Assembly: GCF_023701745.1 (NCBI RefSeq)
Contig: NZ_JAJOZB010000001.1
Coordinates: 1,673,501 to 1,737,500 of the forward strand
Source of the DNA: Streptomyces sp. RKAG293
Lineage (GTDB): Bacteria; Actinomycetota; Actinomycetes; Streptomycetales; Streptomycetaceae
DNA: 64,000 bases
Reading direction: 5' to 3'
A program made the translations under genes and the position numbers. Each line of letters begins with the position of its first letter. Positions within the stretch are counted from its first letter, which is position 1. Positions 52,291 to 62,048 of this stretch are shown piece by piece. The notes under the pieces were generated by a model. It did not search any database. It worked only from the letters and a program-made list of their open reading frames with translations, and was not told the DNA's origin.

Positions 52291-52668
52291 GTGCAGACCG
52301 ATATCGACCCCCGCAGCCTGATCGGCCGCCGGGCCCTGGACAGCGACGGGGCGAAGATCGGCACGGTCGACGAGGTGTATCTCGATGACGCGACCGGTCA
52401 GCCGGAGTGGGCCGCGGTCCGCACCGGGCTGTTCAGCCGTGACGCGTTCGTACCGCTGGAGCCGAGCGAGGTGGTGGACGGGCAGCTGCGGGTCCCCTTC
52501 CCCAAGGCCCTCATCAAGGACGCCCCCGACTTCGGCGTCGGCCGCCATCTCTCCCCCGAGCAGGAGATCCAGCTCTACCACCACTACGGCATGGACGTCC
52601 CGTCCGCGGGGACGGAGGCCCCCGGCCCCGGCGATCACGACTTCGGCCGGCTGGCCGGCGAGGACTGA
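52291..52668 (+). CDS. PRC-barrel domain protein
   Basis: A 125-residue protein. Residues 8-75 form a PRC-barrel (SLIGRRALDSDGAKIGTVDEVYLDDATGQPEWAAVRTGLF) and the tail is acidic Gly/Asp-rich. PRC-barrel proteins in Streptomyces are soluble, stress- or RNA-related. Start GTG 52291 has GGAGGGACC upstream. The long open frame back to 50227 is antisense to gcvP and is not real. Function unknown. Confidence 0.88.
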   Translation: MQTDIDPRSLIGRRALDSDGAKIGTVDEVYLDDATGQPEWAAVRTGLFSRDAFVPLEPSEVVDGQLRVPFPKALIKDAPDFGVGRHLSPEQEIQLYHHYGMDVPSAGTEAPGPGDHDFGRLAGED

Positions 52669-52704
52669 TCGGCCGGATGTGATCGGGTGCCCAAGATGCC
52701 CAGG

Positions 52705-54072
52705 TCAGGGCACCAGCGGCAGCGGTTCGGCCGCTTCCAGTTCCGGATCCTCCACCGCGAACGTCCGCACCCGGCCCGGTACGCAGTCCGTCGGCTCCTC
52801 GAAGCGCACGGTCACCCGTCCCACGCCACTCCCCTGCACCCACCCGGCGCCGAATTCCGTGTGCCGCACGTCCTGCCCCGGCATCCACCGCACGGCTCGC
52901 GCGGGCTCCGCCGCCGGCGCCGGCCGGCCCTCCGGATCCGCCGCCTCCCGCTCCGCCAGCTCCGCCGCCCGCACCGCGGCGGCCTCCGCGGCGAGCTCGG
53001 CCTCCAGCTCGGCCGCCTGGGCGAACAGGTCCTCCTGCGTGAAGTCGGCGAGCCCGGTGACACCCACGCCCAGCAGCCGGACGCCGTTGGCCGTGTCGAC
53101 GGCCTCCAGCAGCCGCCGCGCGGTCTCCCGCACCACTCCGGGGTCGTCCGTGGGCGCCCGCAGGGTCTCGGAGCGGGTCAGGGTGCTGAAGTCGTAGCTC
53201 CGCACCTTGATCACCACCGTCCGGCCCGACCGCCCGGCCTCCCGCAGCCGCCGCACACAGCGGTCCGCGAGCCGGTCGAGCTCCGAGCGCACCCGGACCC
53301 GGTCGGTGAGGTCCACGTCGAAGGTGTCCTCCACCGAGACGGACTTCGCGTCGCGGTCCGCGACCACGGGCCGGCTGTCCAGGCCCAGGGCCATGGCGTA
53401 GAGCGAGGCGCCGTGCGCCTTGCCGAGCAGCTGCACCAGCTCGGACTCCCCGGCCAGCGCCACCTCGCCGACCGTGCCGATCCCGGCGCGGCGCAGATGC
53501 TCACCGGTGGCGGGCCCGACGCCCGGCAGCACCCGGACCGGCATCGGGTCCAGCAGCGCCCGCTCGGTGCCGGGCTCGACCACCACCAGGCCGTTCGGCT
53601 TGCCCTGCTCGGAGGCGATCTTGGCCAGCAGCTTGGAGCCCGCGAGCCCCACCGAGGCCGTCAGCCCCGTGGCGGCCCTGATCCGCGCCCGCACCCGCTC
53701 CGCCACCCGCCGGGGGGCCTCGGTCGTCCCGCCCGCCTCCAGGTCCACGAAGGCCTCGTCCAGGCTGAGCGGCTCCACCAGGGGTGACAGCTCTCCGAGG
53801 ATCCCCATCACGGTCTCGCTGACCCGCCGGTACAGGTCGAAGCGGGGAATGAGGTAGGCGGCGTTGGGGGCCAGCCGCCGTGCGTGCGCCATGGCCATCG
53901 CCGAATGGACGCCGTGGACACGTGCCTCGTAGGACGCGGTCGCGACGACGCCGCGCGGTCCGAGACCGCCGACCACGACCGGCTTGCCCCGCAGGCTCGG
54001 CTTGGAGGCCTGTTCCACCGCGGCGTAGAACGCGTCCATGTCCAGGTGCAGGATCGTCGGAGCGGTTCTCAC
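52705..54072 (-). CDS. dinB: DNA polymerase IV
   Basis: A 455-residue Y-family polymerase for translesion synthesis. Catalytic residues lie in LHLDMDAFYAAVEQ (first Asp) and LSLDEAFVDLE (Asp-Glu). HhH motif VLPGVGPATGEHLRRAGIGTVGE and the little finger domain VEDTFDVDLTDRVRV... follow. The C-terminal extension (Glu/Ala-rich coiled part and DVRHTEFGAGWVQGSG) is usual in Streptomyces. GTG 54072 (MRTAPTILHLDMDAF) is chosen; ATG 54102 would add 10 residues without family match. Confidence 0.93.
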   Translation of the reverse strand: MRTAPTILHLDMDAFYAAVEQASKPSLRGKPVVVGGLGPRGVVATASYEARVHGVHSAMAMAHARRLAPNAAYLIPRFDLYRRVSETVMGILGELSPLVEPLSLDEAFVDLEAGGTTEAPRRVAERVRARIRAATGLTASVGLAGSKLLAKIASEQGKPNGLVVVEPGTERALLDPMPVRVLPGVGPATGEHLRRAGIGTVGEVALAGESELVQLLGKAHGASLYAMALGLDSRPVVADRDAKSVSVEDTFDVDLTDRVRVRSELDRLADRCVRRLREAGRSGRTVVIKVRSYDFSTLTRSETLRAPTDDPGVVRETARRLLEAVDTANGVRLLGVGVTGLADFTQEDLFAQAAELEAELAAEAAAVRAAELAEREAADPEGRPAPAAEPARAVRWMPGQDVRHTEFGAGWVQGSGVGRVTVRFEEPTDCVPGRVRTFAVEDPELEAAEPLPLVP

Positions 54073-54129
54073 ATCACCGATGCTCCCGCACGGCACTGAC
54101 ATTCACCGTACGGACGTACGGCGAACGGT

Positions 54130-54738
54130 TCACCCCACGCGGTTGCGGCGTCGTGCCAGCTCGTCGGAGGGGTTGTGGCCGGCCAGCGTCTCGCCGGTGT
54201 CCACCCGCTCGCCGTGCAGCTGCGACAGGGAGCTCTCGACGTCGCGCCACACCACTCCCACGGCGATCCCGAAGACGCCCTGACCGCCCTGGAGCAGGTC
54301 GACGACCTCATCGGGCGAGGTGCACTCGTAGACGGTGGCGCCGTCGCTCATCAGGGTCATCCGGGTGAGCTCGGCGGGTGCGGTGGTGCGCAGGTGGCGT
54401 ACGGCGGTGCGGATGTTCTGGAGGGAGACCCCGGTGTCCAGCAGCCGCTTGACGATCTTGAGGACGACCACGTCCCGGAAGCCGTAGAGGCGCTGTGCGC
54501 CTGTTCCGTAGGCTGCCCGGACGCTCGGCTCGACCAGGCCGGTACGCGCCCAGTAGTCCAGCTGGCGGTAGGTGATGCCGGTCGCCGCGCACGCCGTCGG
54601 CCCCCGGTACCCCACCGTCTCGGTCTCGGGCTCCGCCGCGCCGGCCACCGCACCGCCGGCCGGTGCGGGCTGCCGGGCCAAGGCCCCGCGGGTGGGATAC
54701 GGGCCGCCCGTGGCCATACCGTCGCCGGTGCTTCTCAC
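54130..54738 (-). CDS. MerR family transcriptional regulator (Rv1830/RitR-like)
   Basis: A 202-residue MerR protein: TETVGYRGPTACAATGITYRQLDYWARTGLVEPSVRAAYGTGAQRLYGFRDVVVLKIVKRLLDTGVSLQNIRTAVRHLR covers the HTH and its coiled dimerisation region. Position after DUF151 and the other MerR gene matches Mycobacterium Rv1828-Rv1829-Rv1830. Start GTG 54738 has GGAGGGCGGC upstream. The C-terminal part from residue 120 is a small effector domain. Target genes are unknown here. Confidence 0.9.
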   Translation of the reverse strand: MRSTGDGMATGGPYPTRGALARQPAPAGGAVAGAAEPETETVGYRGPTACAATGITYRQLDYWARTGLVEPSVRAAYGTGAQRLYGFRDVVVLKIVKRLLDTGVSLQNIRTAVRHLRTTAPAELTRMTLMSDGATVYECTSPDEVVDLLQGGQGVFGIAVGVVWRDVESSLSQLHGERVDTGETLAGHNPSDELARRRNRVG

Positions 54739-54930
54739 GCCGCCCTCCGTCCCTTCGCGTCCCGGCCGGCACGTGCACGTGCCAACGGGACTTTCCATCT
54801 CGACGGTAGGCAGTCACCCGGGGTGCGTCAACGATCGCCACACTCGGCACGCCGAGTGATATCAACCCCAAGAGTGGTTTCGCGTGCCCCCGAACGGGGA
54901 ACGGCTAGCCGGATGGGCCAAAAAGGCCCG

Positions 54931-55404
54931 CTACTGGTTGCTCGTGCCGAAGTCCTCTGGCGAGATCTGGTCCAGGAATTCGCGGAACTTCTCGACCTCG
55001 TCCTCCTGCTCGTCCGGGATGGCGATCCCCGCGTCGTCCAGCACGCCGTCGCTGCCGTAGATCGGCGTTCCGGTGCGCAGGGCCAGCGCTATGGCGTCGG
55101 ACGGGCGGGCACTGACCTCGACGCCGCTGGCGAAGACCAGCTCGGCGTAGAAGACACCTTCGCGCAGATCGGTGATGCGCACTTCGGTGAGCGTCTGTCC
55201 GACCGCTTCGAGCACATCCTTGAACAAATCATGGGTCAGCGGGCGAGCAGGCGTCATGCCCTGCTGCGCGAAAGCGATGGCCGTGGCTTCCCCAGGCCCG
55301 ATCCAGATGGGTAGATACCGGTCGCCTCCCACTTCGCGCAGGAGCACGATCGGTTGATTGGAGGGCATTTCGACCCGGACACCCACGACGTCGAGCTCGT
55401 TCAC
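54931..55404 (-). CDS. Bifunctional nuclease-fold protein (DUF151)
   Basis: A 157-residue protein of the DUF151 family (bifunctional nuclease in plants; Rv1829 in Mycobacterium). Signature segments are LPIWIGPGEATAIAFAQQG and PLTHDLFKDVLEAVGQTLTEVRI, then VSARPSDAIALALRTGTPIY. Starts at GTG 55404. Lies between the two MerR genes. Function in actinobacteria is not established. Confidence 0.93.
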   Translation of the reverse strand: MNELDVVGVRVEMPSNQPIVLLREVGGDRYLPIWIGPGEATAIAFAQQGMTPARPLTHDLFKDVLEAVGQTLTEVRITDLREGVFYAELVFASGVEVSARPSDAIALALRTGTPIYGSDGVLDDAGIAIPDEQEDEVEKFREFLDQISPEDFGTSNQ

Positions 55405-55485
55405 ACAGTAACCCTAGGACGTGCCCGGCCGGTTTGGGTAGTCGAGCATCCCGCACGGCGGACTTGACAGGTATCGCACAGCTTC

Positions 55486-56223
55486 TCAGAAGAGCCGCAG
55501 GCGAAGGGCGGACTGGACCATGGCGGCGTGCAGCCGGACCGACAGTGCGGCCAGTTCCCGGGCGGTCGCCTCGGCATGCGTCCGGGTCTGCGGGTTGCGG
55601 TGCCGCCGCAGCGGGGCGACCACCTGCTCCACCAGGCCGACCTCCCGGTCGGCCGCGGCCTTCACCGCGCGCAGATGGCGCGGTTCGAGCCCGAAGCGGC
55701 CCATGTCGACGATCAGCTTCCCGATGTTCACCGCTTCGGCGTCGTAACCGCCGTCACGACCGGCTTCCACCAGGCCGTAGGACTCCCACTGGTCCAGGTC
55801 GGCCTGCTCCGCGCCGGTGGCGGCCAGCAGGGCCTCCCGCCCGATCCGCAGCTCGCCGGACCCTTCGGAACCGGCCGTGCCGTCCGGTAGCTCCCGTGCC
55901 TCGCCCGGCCCCGGCAGCGGAATCTGCTCGCCCCGGTCGAGCGCGTCCAGATGCTCCCGGATCACGCGCAGCGGCAGATAGTGGTCCCGCTGCATCCGCA
56001 GCACATGGCCCAGCCGCTCCACATCGCGCATCGCGAACTTCCGATAGCCCGAAGGAGTGCGCTGCGGCTCCACCAGGCCCTCCGCCTCCAGGAAACGGAT
56101 CTTGGAGATGGTGACCTCGGGGAACTCGTCCTGCAGGTGGGTCAGCACGGCCCCGATGCTGAGCAGCCGGCCGTCCGCGGTGGCGGTGCCGATTCCGGCA
56201 CCGCCTGACGGTGTTCTTAGCAT
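55486..56223 (-). CDS. MerR family regulator FtsR-like (Rv1828 homologue)
   Basis: A 245-residue MerR protein. The HTH reads LSIGAVLTHLQDEFPEVTISKIRFLEAEGLVEPQRTPSGYRKFAMRDVERLGHVLRMQRDHYLPLRVIREHLDAL; the C-terminal domain (residues 125-245) ends RLHAAMVQSALRLRLF. The Corynebacterium counterpart FtsR activates ftsZ. Start ATG 56223 with GGGAAGG upstream. Palindromic repeats separate it from the FHA gene. Confidence 0.9.
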   Translation of the reverse strand: MLRTPSGGAGIGTATADGRLLSIGAVLTHLQDEFPEVTISKIRFLEAEGLVEPQRTPSGYRKFAMRDVERLGHVLRMQRDHYLPLRVIREHLDALDRGEQIPLPGPGEARELPDGTAGSEGSGELRIGREALLAATGAEQADLDQWESYGLVEAGRDGGYDAEAVNIGKLIVDMGRFGLEPRHLRAVKAAADREVGLVEQVVAPLRRHRNPQTRTHAEATARELAALSVRLHAAMVQSALRLRLF

Positions 56224-56242
56224 GGACCTTCCCTGAAGAGGT

Positions 56243-56289
56243 CCCCCCGGACGAAGTCTGCGGGGGTCCCCCCGGACGGAGTCCGGGGG
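56243..56289. repeat. Pair of intergenic palindromic repeats
   Basis: A degenerate copy (56243-56266) and a perfect copy CCCCCGGAC-GGA-GTCCGGGGG (56269-56289) in tandem between the FHA gene stop and the ftsR-like start. Same type as 48953-48973. They may attenuate the transcript between the two genes. Confidence 0.75.
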
Positions 56290-56291
56290 AT

Positions 56292-57149
56292 TCAGATGCC
56301 GCGCTGGCTGGCGTAGAAGACCAGTCGGTACTTGCCGATCTGGACCTCGTCGCCATTGGCCAGGGACACGGAGTCGATCCGCTCCCGGTTGACATACGTG
56401 CCGTTGAGGCTGCCCACGTCCGAGACCGTGAAGCCGCCGTCGGCCGCCCGGCGGAACTCCACGTGGCGGCGCGAGACGGTGACGTCGTCCAGGAAGATGT
56501 CGCTCTGCGGGTGACGGCCGGCCGTGGTCAGTTCGCCGTCCAGGAGGAAGCGGCTGCCCGAGTTCGGGCCGCGGCGCACCACCAGCAGGGCGGAACCGAT
56601 CGGCAGCGCGTCCACGGCGGCCTGGGCCTCCGGGGACAGCGACGGCGTCACGGTCTGACCGGTCGCCTCGGCCTCGTAGGCCTCCAGCCCCGAGATCGAG
56701 ATCGTGGACGTGGTCTCCGACGGCCGTTCGGACGGAGCTCCGGCACGCAGCGGCGCACCACAGTTGGAGCAGAAGCGACTCGCCTCCGCGTTGGTGTGCC
56801 CGCACCTGGTGCATACCGGCAAGGCCGTCATGGACTGAGCCTCCTGCCGCGGATCGCCCGCGGGGACGTTCGAAGCGTACGGACCGGAGGGAAACCCTCC
56901 ACCCGTACTTGAGGTTGATGGTTCCCCGAAACCTATGCGGCCGGAGGTGGCAGGGTCAACAGACGCCACACCTTGTCCGCCCGAAATGTCGCCGTACGCC
57001 CCGGCGGGCTCATTGCGGAACAGCGGCCGCTCCTCGCCCGGGCCGTCCTCCTGCCCGTGGCGCGGGGCACGATGACGCGCGGTAGCGGGATCACCGGCCT
57101 GCTTGGCCTGCCGCGCGCTCTTGCCGAACAACTTCCCAAACAACTTCAC
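56292..57149 (-). CDS. FHA domain protein, GarA/OdhI-like
   Basis: A 285-residue protein. Residues 113-130 form a CxxC...CxxC zinc ribbon (C113, C116, C127, C130). The motif E145-T-T-S-T149 matches the phosphorylated ETTST of GarA/OdhI. The FHA domain (residues about 185-275) has TTAGRHPQSDIFLDDVTVSRRHVEF and SLNGTYVN. In mycobacteria and corynebacteria the unphosphorylated protein inhibits 2-oxoglutarate dehydrogenase. The first 106 residues are a low-complexity leader; ATG 56831 with AGGAGG upstream is an alternative internal start giving the compact 179-residue form. Confidence 0.92.
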   Translation of the reverse strand: MKLFGKLFGKSARQAKQAGDPATARHRAPRHGQEDGPGEERPLFRNEPAGAYGDISGGQGVASVDPATSGRIGFGEPSTSSTGGGFPSGPYASNVPAGDPRQEAQSMTALPVCTRCGHTNAEASRFCSNCGAPLRAGAPSERPSETTSTISISGLEAYEAEATGQTVTPSLSPEAQAAVDALPIGSALLVVRRGPNSGSRFLLDGELTTAGRHPQSDIFLDDVTVSRRHVEFRRAADGGFTVSDVGSLNGTYVNRERIDSVSLANGDEVQIGKYRLVFYASQRGI

Positions 57150-57255
57150 GGGCGATTCCCCTTGACCGAAACAGACCCGCCCGTGGGGCAGGACGAACCC
57201 TCGCTACACACAGTTTCCAACACGGACCACCCCGACGAAGTTCCGACCCCCCGCG

Positions 57256-58188
57256 TCACTGTGATGACGACCGAGCGTAGTCAGGCTGCTTCGATGGCCG
57301 CAAGGCATCCACGACGATCTTCTCAGAACGGACGACATCCGCCGTGGCCTGCTCCTTCTTCAAAGTCTGCACCACTCCGCCGGGAATATTGAGCGCCGGC
57401 TCCAGGTCCTGCGGATTTCCGATGACCTTGAACCGGTAGGGCTGGACGACTTTGTGCCCGTCGATCTCGATCCCGTCGGCACCCTGGGTGAAGTATGTGT
57501 CGGCCACGACCCGTACGTCGTTGATCTGGATCGCCTCGGCACCCGCCGCCCGCAGCTCCTGGAGGGTGTCCAGCAGCTTGTCGGCCTCCAGGCCGCCCTT
57601 GGGGTCCGCGATCGTCAGATTGATGCCCGGTCCCTGCGCGGCGACCGTACCGGCGAGCACACCGAGCTGCTGCGCCTTCTGCTCGGTCTGCTTACGGGCC
57701 TCCTCGGCCTGGTTGGAGCTGGTCTCCAGCTCGGAGCGCTGGGTCTCCAGCCGGCGCTTCTCGTCCTGGAGCCGCTGCGTCCGGTTGTCGAGCTCGGTCA
57801 GGATGCGCACCAGGTCCTCCTGACGGGCGCCCCGCAGGGCCCCGCTGTCACTGGTGGAGCGCACCTGGATGGCCAGCCCGAGACCCAGCACGAACAGCAG
57901 CAGCGCGACGATGAGCTGCGCCCGGGACAGCCGCGGCGGCCACAGCCCCGCCAGCAGCCGCTGCCGCCCGGTCTCACCTGATGCCGGCTGCTTCGCGGGC
58001 CCGGGGTCCGGCACCCGGGCGGCGGGCGCCTCGGGGGGCAGGGCCTTGCCGGGCCGCGCGGGCGCGTCGTCCGGCTCGGGGGCACCGGAGTGCCCCGGGG
58101 TCTCGGCGCGCTCCGGTGCCCCGGCGCTCTCGGGAACGCCGCCGCTCTCGGGCGTCACGGGGCGCTCGGGGAGTTCTTCGTCGCTCAT
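57256..58188 (-). CDS. DUF881 membrane protein
   Basis: A 310-residue protein. A long acidic Pro-rich N-terminus (residues 1-95) precedes one membrane segment (LIVALLLFVLGLGLAIQVRS), a coiled coil (ELDNRTQRLQDEKRRLETQRSELET) and the DUF881 domain (GTVAAQGPGINLTIADPKGG to EKIVVDALRPSKQPDYA). The paired DUF881 gene and sbp follow. In mycobacteria the equivalents are Rv1823-Rv1825. Function unknown, envelope-associated. Start ATG 58188. Confidence 0.92.
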   Translation of the reverse strand: MSDEELPERPVTPESGGVPESAGAPERAETPGHSGAPEPDDAPARPGKALPPEAPAARVPDPGPAKQPASGETGRQRLLAGLWPPRLSRAQLIVALLLFVLGLGLAIQVRSTSDSGALRGARQEDLVRILTELDNRTQRLQDEKRRLETQRSELETSSNQAEEARKQTEQKAQQLGVLAGTVAAQGPGINLTIADPKGGLEADKLLDTLQELRAAGAEAIQINDVRVVADTYFTQGADGIEIDGHKVVQPYRFKVIGNPQDLEPALNIPGGVVQTLKKEQATADVVRSEKIVVDALRPSKQPDYARSSSQ

Positions 58189-58195
58189 ACGGCGG

Positions 58196-58528
58196 TCACG
58201 CCCGGAAGACGTGGCGGCGGATGGCGGCCGCGTTGGAGAAGATCCGGATACCCAGGACCACGACCACACCCGTGGACAGCTGCGCGCCGACACCGAGCTT
58301 GTCCCCGAGGAACACGATCAGCGCGGCCACCACCACGTTGGAGAGGAAGGAGACGACGAACACCTTGTCGTCGAAGATCCCGTCGAGCATCGCCCGCAGA
58401 CCGCCGAAGACGGCGTCGAGCGCGGCGACCACGGCGATCGGGAGATAGGGCTCGACCACTGTCGGCACGACGGGGCGGACCACGAGTCCGACCACGACTC
58501 CCACGACGAGGCCCAGTACGGCGATCAC
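58196..58528 (-). CDS. Small basic protein (Sbp, DUF1290)
   Basis: A 110-residue integral membrane protein with three hydrophobic segments, starting MIAVLGLVVGVVVGLVVRPVVPTVVEPYLPIAVVAALDAVFGG. This is the DUF1290/Sbp family found next to DUF881 genes in Gram-positive cell division neighbourhoods. Its start overlaps the upstream DUF881 stop by 4 bp (58525-58528). Confidence 0.93.
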   Translation of the reverse strand: MIAVLGLVVGVVVGLVVRPVVPTVVEPYLPIAVVAALDAVFGGLRAMLDGIFDDKVFVVSFLSNVVVAALIVFLGDKLGVGAQLSTGVVVVLGIRIFSNAAAIRRHVFRA

Positions 58529-59466
58529 TTCGTACCCTTCCCTGTTCTGGCGGCGTCCGCCTTGGTGTTGCCGGGCACCGGCTTGGCGTAGCGCACGATC
58601 AGACTGGGGGCGGCCGGCAACCGCACCTCGTCCTCCGCGGAGATGCTCGCGCGAATCCCGTAGCTCTGCTGCAGTACGTGCAGATACTGCCCGTCCGCGC
58701 TCTCCTGGAAGGCCGTGCTGAGCCGCTGACCGTCCCCGATCGCCAGCACCGTGTACGGGGGCGCCAGCGGCTTGTTGTCGACCAGTATGGCGTCACCGGC
58801 GGCGCGAATCGCCGACAGCGCCGTCAGACGCTGGCCGTTGACGGAGATCGCCTCGGCCCCCGACGCCCACAGTCCGTTGACGATCCGCTGCATGTCGCGG
58901 TCGCGCACCCGCCCGGTGTCGGAGAATCCGTTGCTCTCCCGCGGCCCGCCGCCGTTCCCCGTCGACGCCTCCTTGGCGTCGTCGACGACCAGCTTCACCC
59001 CGGGACCCTTGACGGGCGTGGCGCCAGCCTCCAGCGCCACCAGGGCGGTGCTGCCGCCGCCCTGGTCGCCCAGGGCGGCGCGCTGCTTCGCGTCGACCTC
59101 GTCACGCAGCTGGTCCACGTTCTTCTGCAGACCGTCCGCGGAGCTCGTGCCGGACTGGATGCGCTCGATGAGCTTCTGGCGCTCCAGCGCCACCGTGGGC
59201 GCCGCGACGTTCGCCTGCGCGGCCCCGAGGGTGACGACCAGGGCGGCCAGCACCAGCCCCACGGCGAGCCCCAGCTTGGCCCGCAGCGTGGTGGGCAGCC
59301 GTGAGCTGCCCACCACGCCACGACGCTCCGCCGCCTCCGCGTAGCCGTCGTCGAGGCTGTGATCCATCACGTTGGTCAGCAGCGACATCGAGGCGTCGGG
59401 GCGCCGTGGCGGGGCCTTCGGGCTGGGGCTGCTCCCATCCTGGTGCTGCTGCGGCATGCCGCACAT
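58525..59466 (-). CDS. DUF881 membrane protein
   Basis: A 313-residue protein with one membrane segment (LGLAVGLVLAALVVTLGAAQANV), a coiled coil with VDQLRDEVDAKQRAAL, and a DUF881 domain (GVKLVVDDAKEASTG, VNGLWASGAEAISVNGQRLTALSAIRAAG, YTVLAIGDGQRLSTAF). N-terminus contains SMSLLTNVMDHSLDDGYAEAA typical for this protein. Start uncertain between ATG 59466 and ATG 59457. First gene of the DUF881-Sbp-DUF881 operon. Confidence 0.92.
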   Translation of the reverse strand: MCGMPQQHQDGSSPSPKAPPRRPDASMSLLTNVMDHSLDDGYAEAAERRGVVGSSRLPTTLRAKLGLAVGLVLAALVVTLGAAQANVAAPTVALERQKLIERIQSGTSSADGLQKNVDQLRDEVDAKQRAALGDQGGGSTALVALEAGATPVKGPGVKLVVDDAKEASTGNGGGPRESNGFSDTGRVRDRDMQRIVNGLWASGAEAISVNGQRLTALSAIRAAGDAILVDNKPLAPPYTVLAIGDGQRLSTAFQESADGQYLHVLQQSYGIRASISAEDEVRLPAAPSLIVRYAKPVPGNTKADAARTGKGTK

Positions 59467-59529
59467 CGTTGCACGTCGGGGCCGCTCCACTCGAACGGCC
59501 CCCTTACGGCGCGCCGTTCGGGCCCGGAA

Positions 59530-62025
59530 TCAGTGACCCGCGCCCTCCACGATCGCCGACCACTCGTCGAGCAGCTCCTGGGCGGACGCGTCGTCCGGAC
59601 CTTCCGCCCACAGATGCGTGACCGCTTCCGCGGGGTCGGGCAGGACCATCACCCAGCGGCCGTCGGACTCCACGACCCGGACACCGTCGGTGGTGTCCAC
59701 CGACCGGTCGCCCGCGGCCTCGACCACGCTCCGCATCACGAGCCCCTTGACCGCCCACGGAGTCGCCACATCGCGCCGCAGCACATGGGCGCGCGGGATC
59801 CGGGCGTCGATCTGGCTGAGCGTGAGCTGGGTACGGGCCACCAGGCCGATCAGCCGCACGAACGCCGCCGACCCGTCGAAGACGCTGCTGAACTCGGGGA
59901 TGATGAAGCCGCCCCGGCCGTCGCCGCCGAAGATCGTGCTCTCCGCCCGGCCGACCCGCGTGAGGTCGTCGGGCGAGGTCGTCGTCCACGCCACCTGTGT
60001 GCCGTGGTACGCCGCCACCTGCTCGGCGATACGGGTCGTGGTGACCGGCAGTCCCACCCGTCCGCTGCGCCGCTCGGCCGCGACCAGGTCCAGCATCACC
60101 AGCAGCGCCCGGTCGTCCTCGACGATCCTGCCGCGCTCGTCCACCAGCGACAGCCGCTCACCGACCGGGTCGAACCGGACGCCGAAGGCCGCGCGGGCCG
60201 AGGCGACGATCTCGCCCAGCCGCACCAGCCCGGACCGGCGCTCGTCCGCGGTCTCCGTCGGCCGGGCCTCGTTCAGCCCGGGGTTGATGGTGAACGCGTC
60301 GACGCCCAGCCGTCCGAGCAGGCTCGGCAGCACCAGTCCCGCGCTGCCGTTCGCCGCGTCCACGACGACCTTCATCCCCGACTCCGCGACACCCGAGGTG
60401 TCGACGGCCCGCAGCAGCGAACCGGTATAGGAGTCGAAGACGCTCGACGGGAAGCGCAGGTCACCGATCTCACCGGGGAAGGCACGGCGGTACTCCTGGC
60501 GGGCGAAGACCCGGTCCAGCTTGCGCTGCCCGCCCGCCGACAGGTCCGCGCCGCGCTCGTCGAAGAACATGATGTCGACGGAGTCCGGGGTGCCGGGGGT
60601 CGTGCGGATCATGATGCCGCCGGCGCTGCCGCGCGCCGTCTGCTGCCTGGCCACCGGCAGCGGGACGTTCTCCAGGTCCCGGACGTCGATGGCGCTGGTC
60701 TGCAGGGCCGAGATCACCGCGCGCTTCAGCGCTCGCGCACCACGGGAGTGGTCGCGGGCCGTGGTGACCGTGGACCCCTTCTTCAGCGTGGTGGCGTAGG
60801 CACCGGCGAGCCGTACGACCAGTTCCGGGGTGATCTCCACGTTCAGGATTCCCGAGACACCGCGCGCACCGAAAAGATGCGCCTGGCCCCGCGATTCCCA
60901 GATGACCGAGGTGTTGACGAACGCGCCGGCCTCGATGGTCTTGAACGGATAGACGCGGACGTTGCCCGCGATGATCGACTCCTCGCCGATCAGGCATTCA
61001 TCGCCGATCACCGCACCGTCGTCGATCCGCGCCGCCCGCATGATGTCGGTGTTCTTGCCGACCACACAGCCGCGCAGGTTCGTTCCCTGGCCGACGTAGA
61101 CGTTGTCGTGAATCACGGCCTTGTGCAGGAACGCACCGGACTTGACGACGACGTTCGAGCCGATGACCGTGTGCTCGCGGATCTCCGCACCGGCCTCGAC
61201 CTTCGCGTAGTCCCCGATGTACAGGGGTCCGCGCAGTACCGCGTCGGGGCTGACCTCGGCACCCTCGGCCACCCAGACGCCCGGCGAGATCTCGAATCCG
61301 TCGAGATCGACATCGACCTTGCCCTCGAGGACGTCCGCCTGCGCCTTGATGTAGCTCTCGTGCGTGCCGACGTCTTCCCAGTAGCCCTCGGCGATGAAGC
61401 CGTAGACCGGCTTGCCTTCCTTCATCAACTGCGGGAAGACATCGCTCGACCAGTCGACGGACGTGTCGGCTGCCACGTAGTCGAAGACTTCGGGCTCCAT
61501 GACGTAGATGCCCGTATTGACGGTGTCGGAGAAGACCTGGCCCCAGGTCGGCTTCTCCAGGAAGCGTTCGACCTTGCCCTCTTCGTCCACGATCGTGATG
61601 CCGAACTCCAGCGGGTTCGGCACCCGCGTCAGGCATACGGTGACAAGTGCGCCCTTTTCCTTGTGGAATTCGATGAGCTCGGTGAGGTCGAAGTCCGTGA
61701 GCGCATCGCCAGAAATCACAAGGAAGGAGTCGTCCTTGAGCGCCTCTTCGGCGTTCTTCACACTCCCGGCTGTCCCGAGTGGCTTTTCCTCATTGGCGTA
61801 CGTGAGCTCCATGCCAAGTTCTTCGCCGTCCCCGAAGTAATTCTTGACGAGGGATGCGAGGAACTGCACGGTCACCACGGTCTCGGTGAGACCGTGCCGC
61901 TTGAGCAGCGTCAGCACGTGCTGCATGATCGGCCGGTTCGCAACCGGCAGCAGGGGCTTGGGCATACTCGAGGTCATTGGGCGAAGGCGCGTGCCTTCGC
62001 CGCCGGCCATCACGACGGCCTTCAT
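59530..62025 (-). CDS. Mannose-1-phosphate guanylyltransferase / phosphomannomutase-like fusion
   Basis: An 831-residue two-part enzyme. Residues 1-240 are a sugar-nucleotide transferase ([18 protein letters not shown], with GGEGTRLRP as the NTP loop), then a left-handed beta-helix (residues 250-390) with hexapeptide repeats. Residues 400-830 resemble a phosphohexomutase, with DAANGSAG for the substrate site, but the usual phosphoserine TASHN segment is replaced by [13 protein letters not shown] (near residues 468-480). The mutase part may therefore be non-catalytic. It likely supplies GDP-mannose for glycans. Start ATG 62025 has AAGGAGGAC upstream. Confidence 0.92.
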   Translation of the reverse strand: MKAVVMAGGEGTRLRPMTSSMPKPLLPVANRPIMQHVLTLLKRHGLTETVVTVQFLASLVKNYFGDGEELGMELTYANEEKPLGTAGSVKNAEEALKDDSFLVISGDALTDFDLTELIEFHKEKGALVTVCLTRVPNPLEFGITIVDEEGKVERFLEKPTWGQVFSDTVNTGIYVMEPEVFDYVAADTSVDWSSDVFPQLMKEGKPVYGFIAEGYWEDVGTHESYIKAQADVLEGKVDVDLDGFEISPGVWVAEGAEVSPDAVLRGPLYIGDYAKVEAGAEIREHTVIGSNVVVKSGAFLHKAVIHDNVYVGQGTNLRGCVVGKNTDIMRAARIDDGAVIGDECLIGEESIIAGNVRVYPFKTIEAGAFVNTSVIWESRGQAHLFGARGVSGILNVEITPELVVRLAGAYATTLKKGSTVTTARDHSRGARALKRAVISALQTSAIDVRDLENVPLPVARQQTARGSAGGIMIRTTPGTPDSVDIMFFDERGADLSAGGQRKLDRVFARQEYRRAFPGEIGDLRFPSSVFDSYTGSLLRAVDTSGVAESGMKVVVDAANGSAGLVLPSLLGRLGVDAFTINPGLNEARPTETADERRSGLVRLGEIVASARAAFGVRFDPVGERLSLVDERGRIVEDDRALLVMLDLVAAERRSGRVGLPVTTTRIAEQVAAYHGTQVAWTTTSPDDLTRVGRAESTIFGGDGRGGFIIPEFSSVFDGSAAFVRLIGLVARTQLTLSQIDARIPRAHVLRRDVATPWAVKGLVMRSVVEAAGDRSVDTTDGVRVVESDGRWVMVLPDPAEAVTHLWAEGPDDASAQELLDEWSAIVEGAGH

Positions 62026-62048
62026 GTCGGAAAAGTCCTCCTTGCGGC

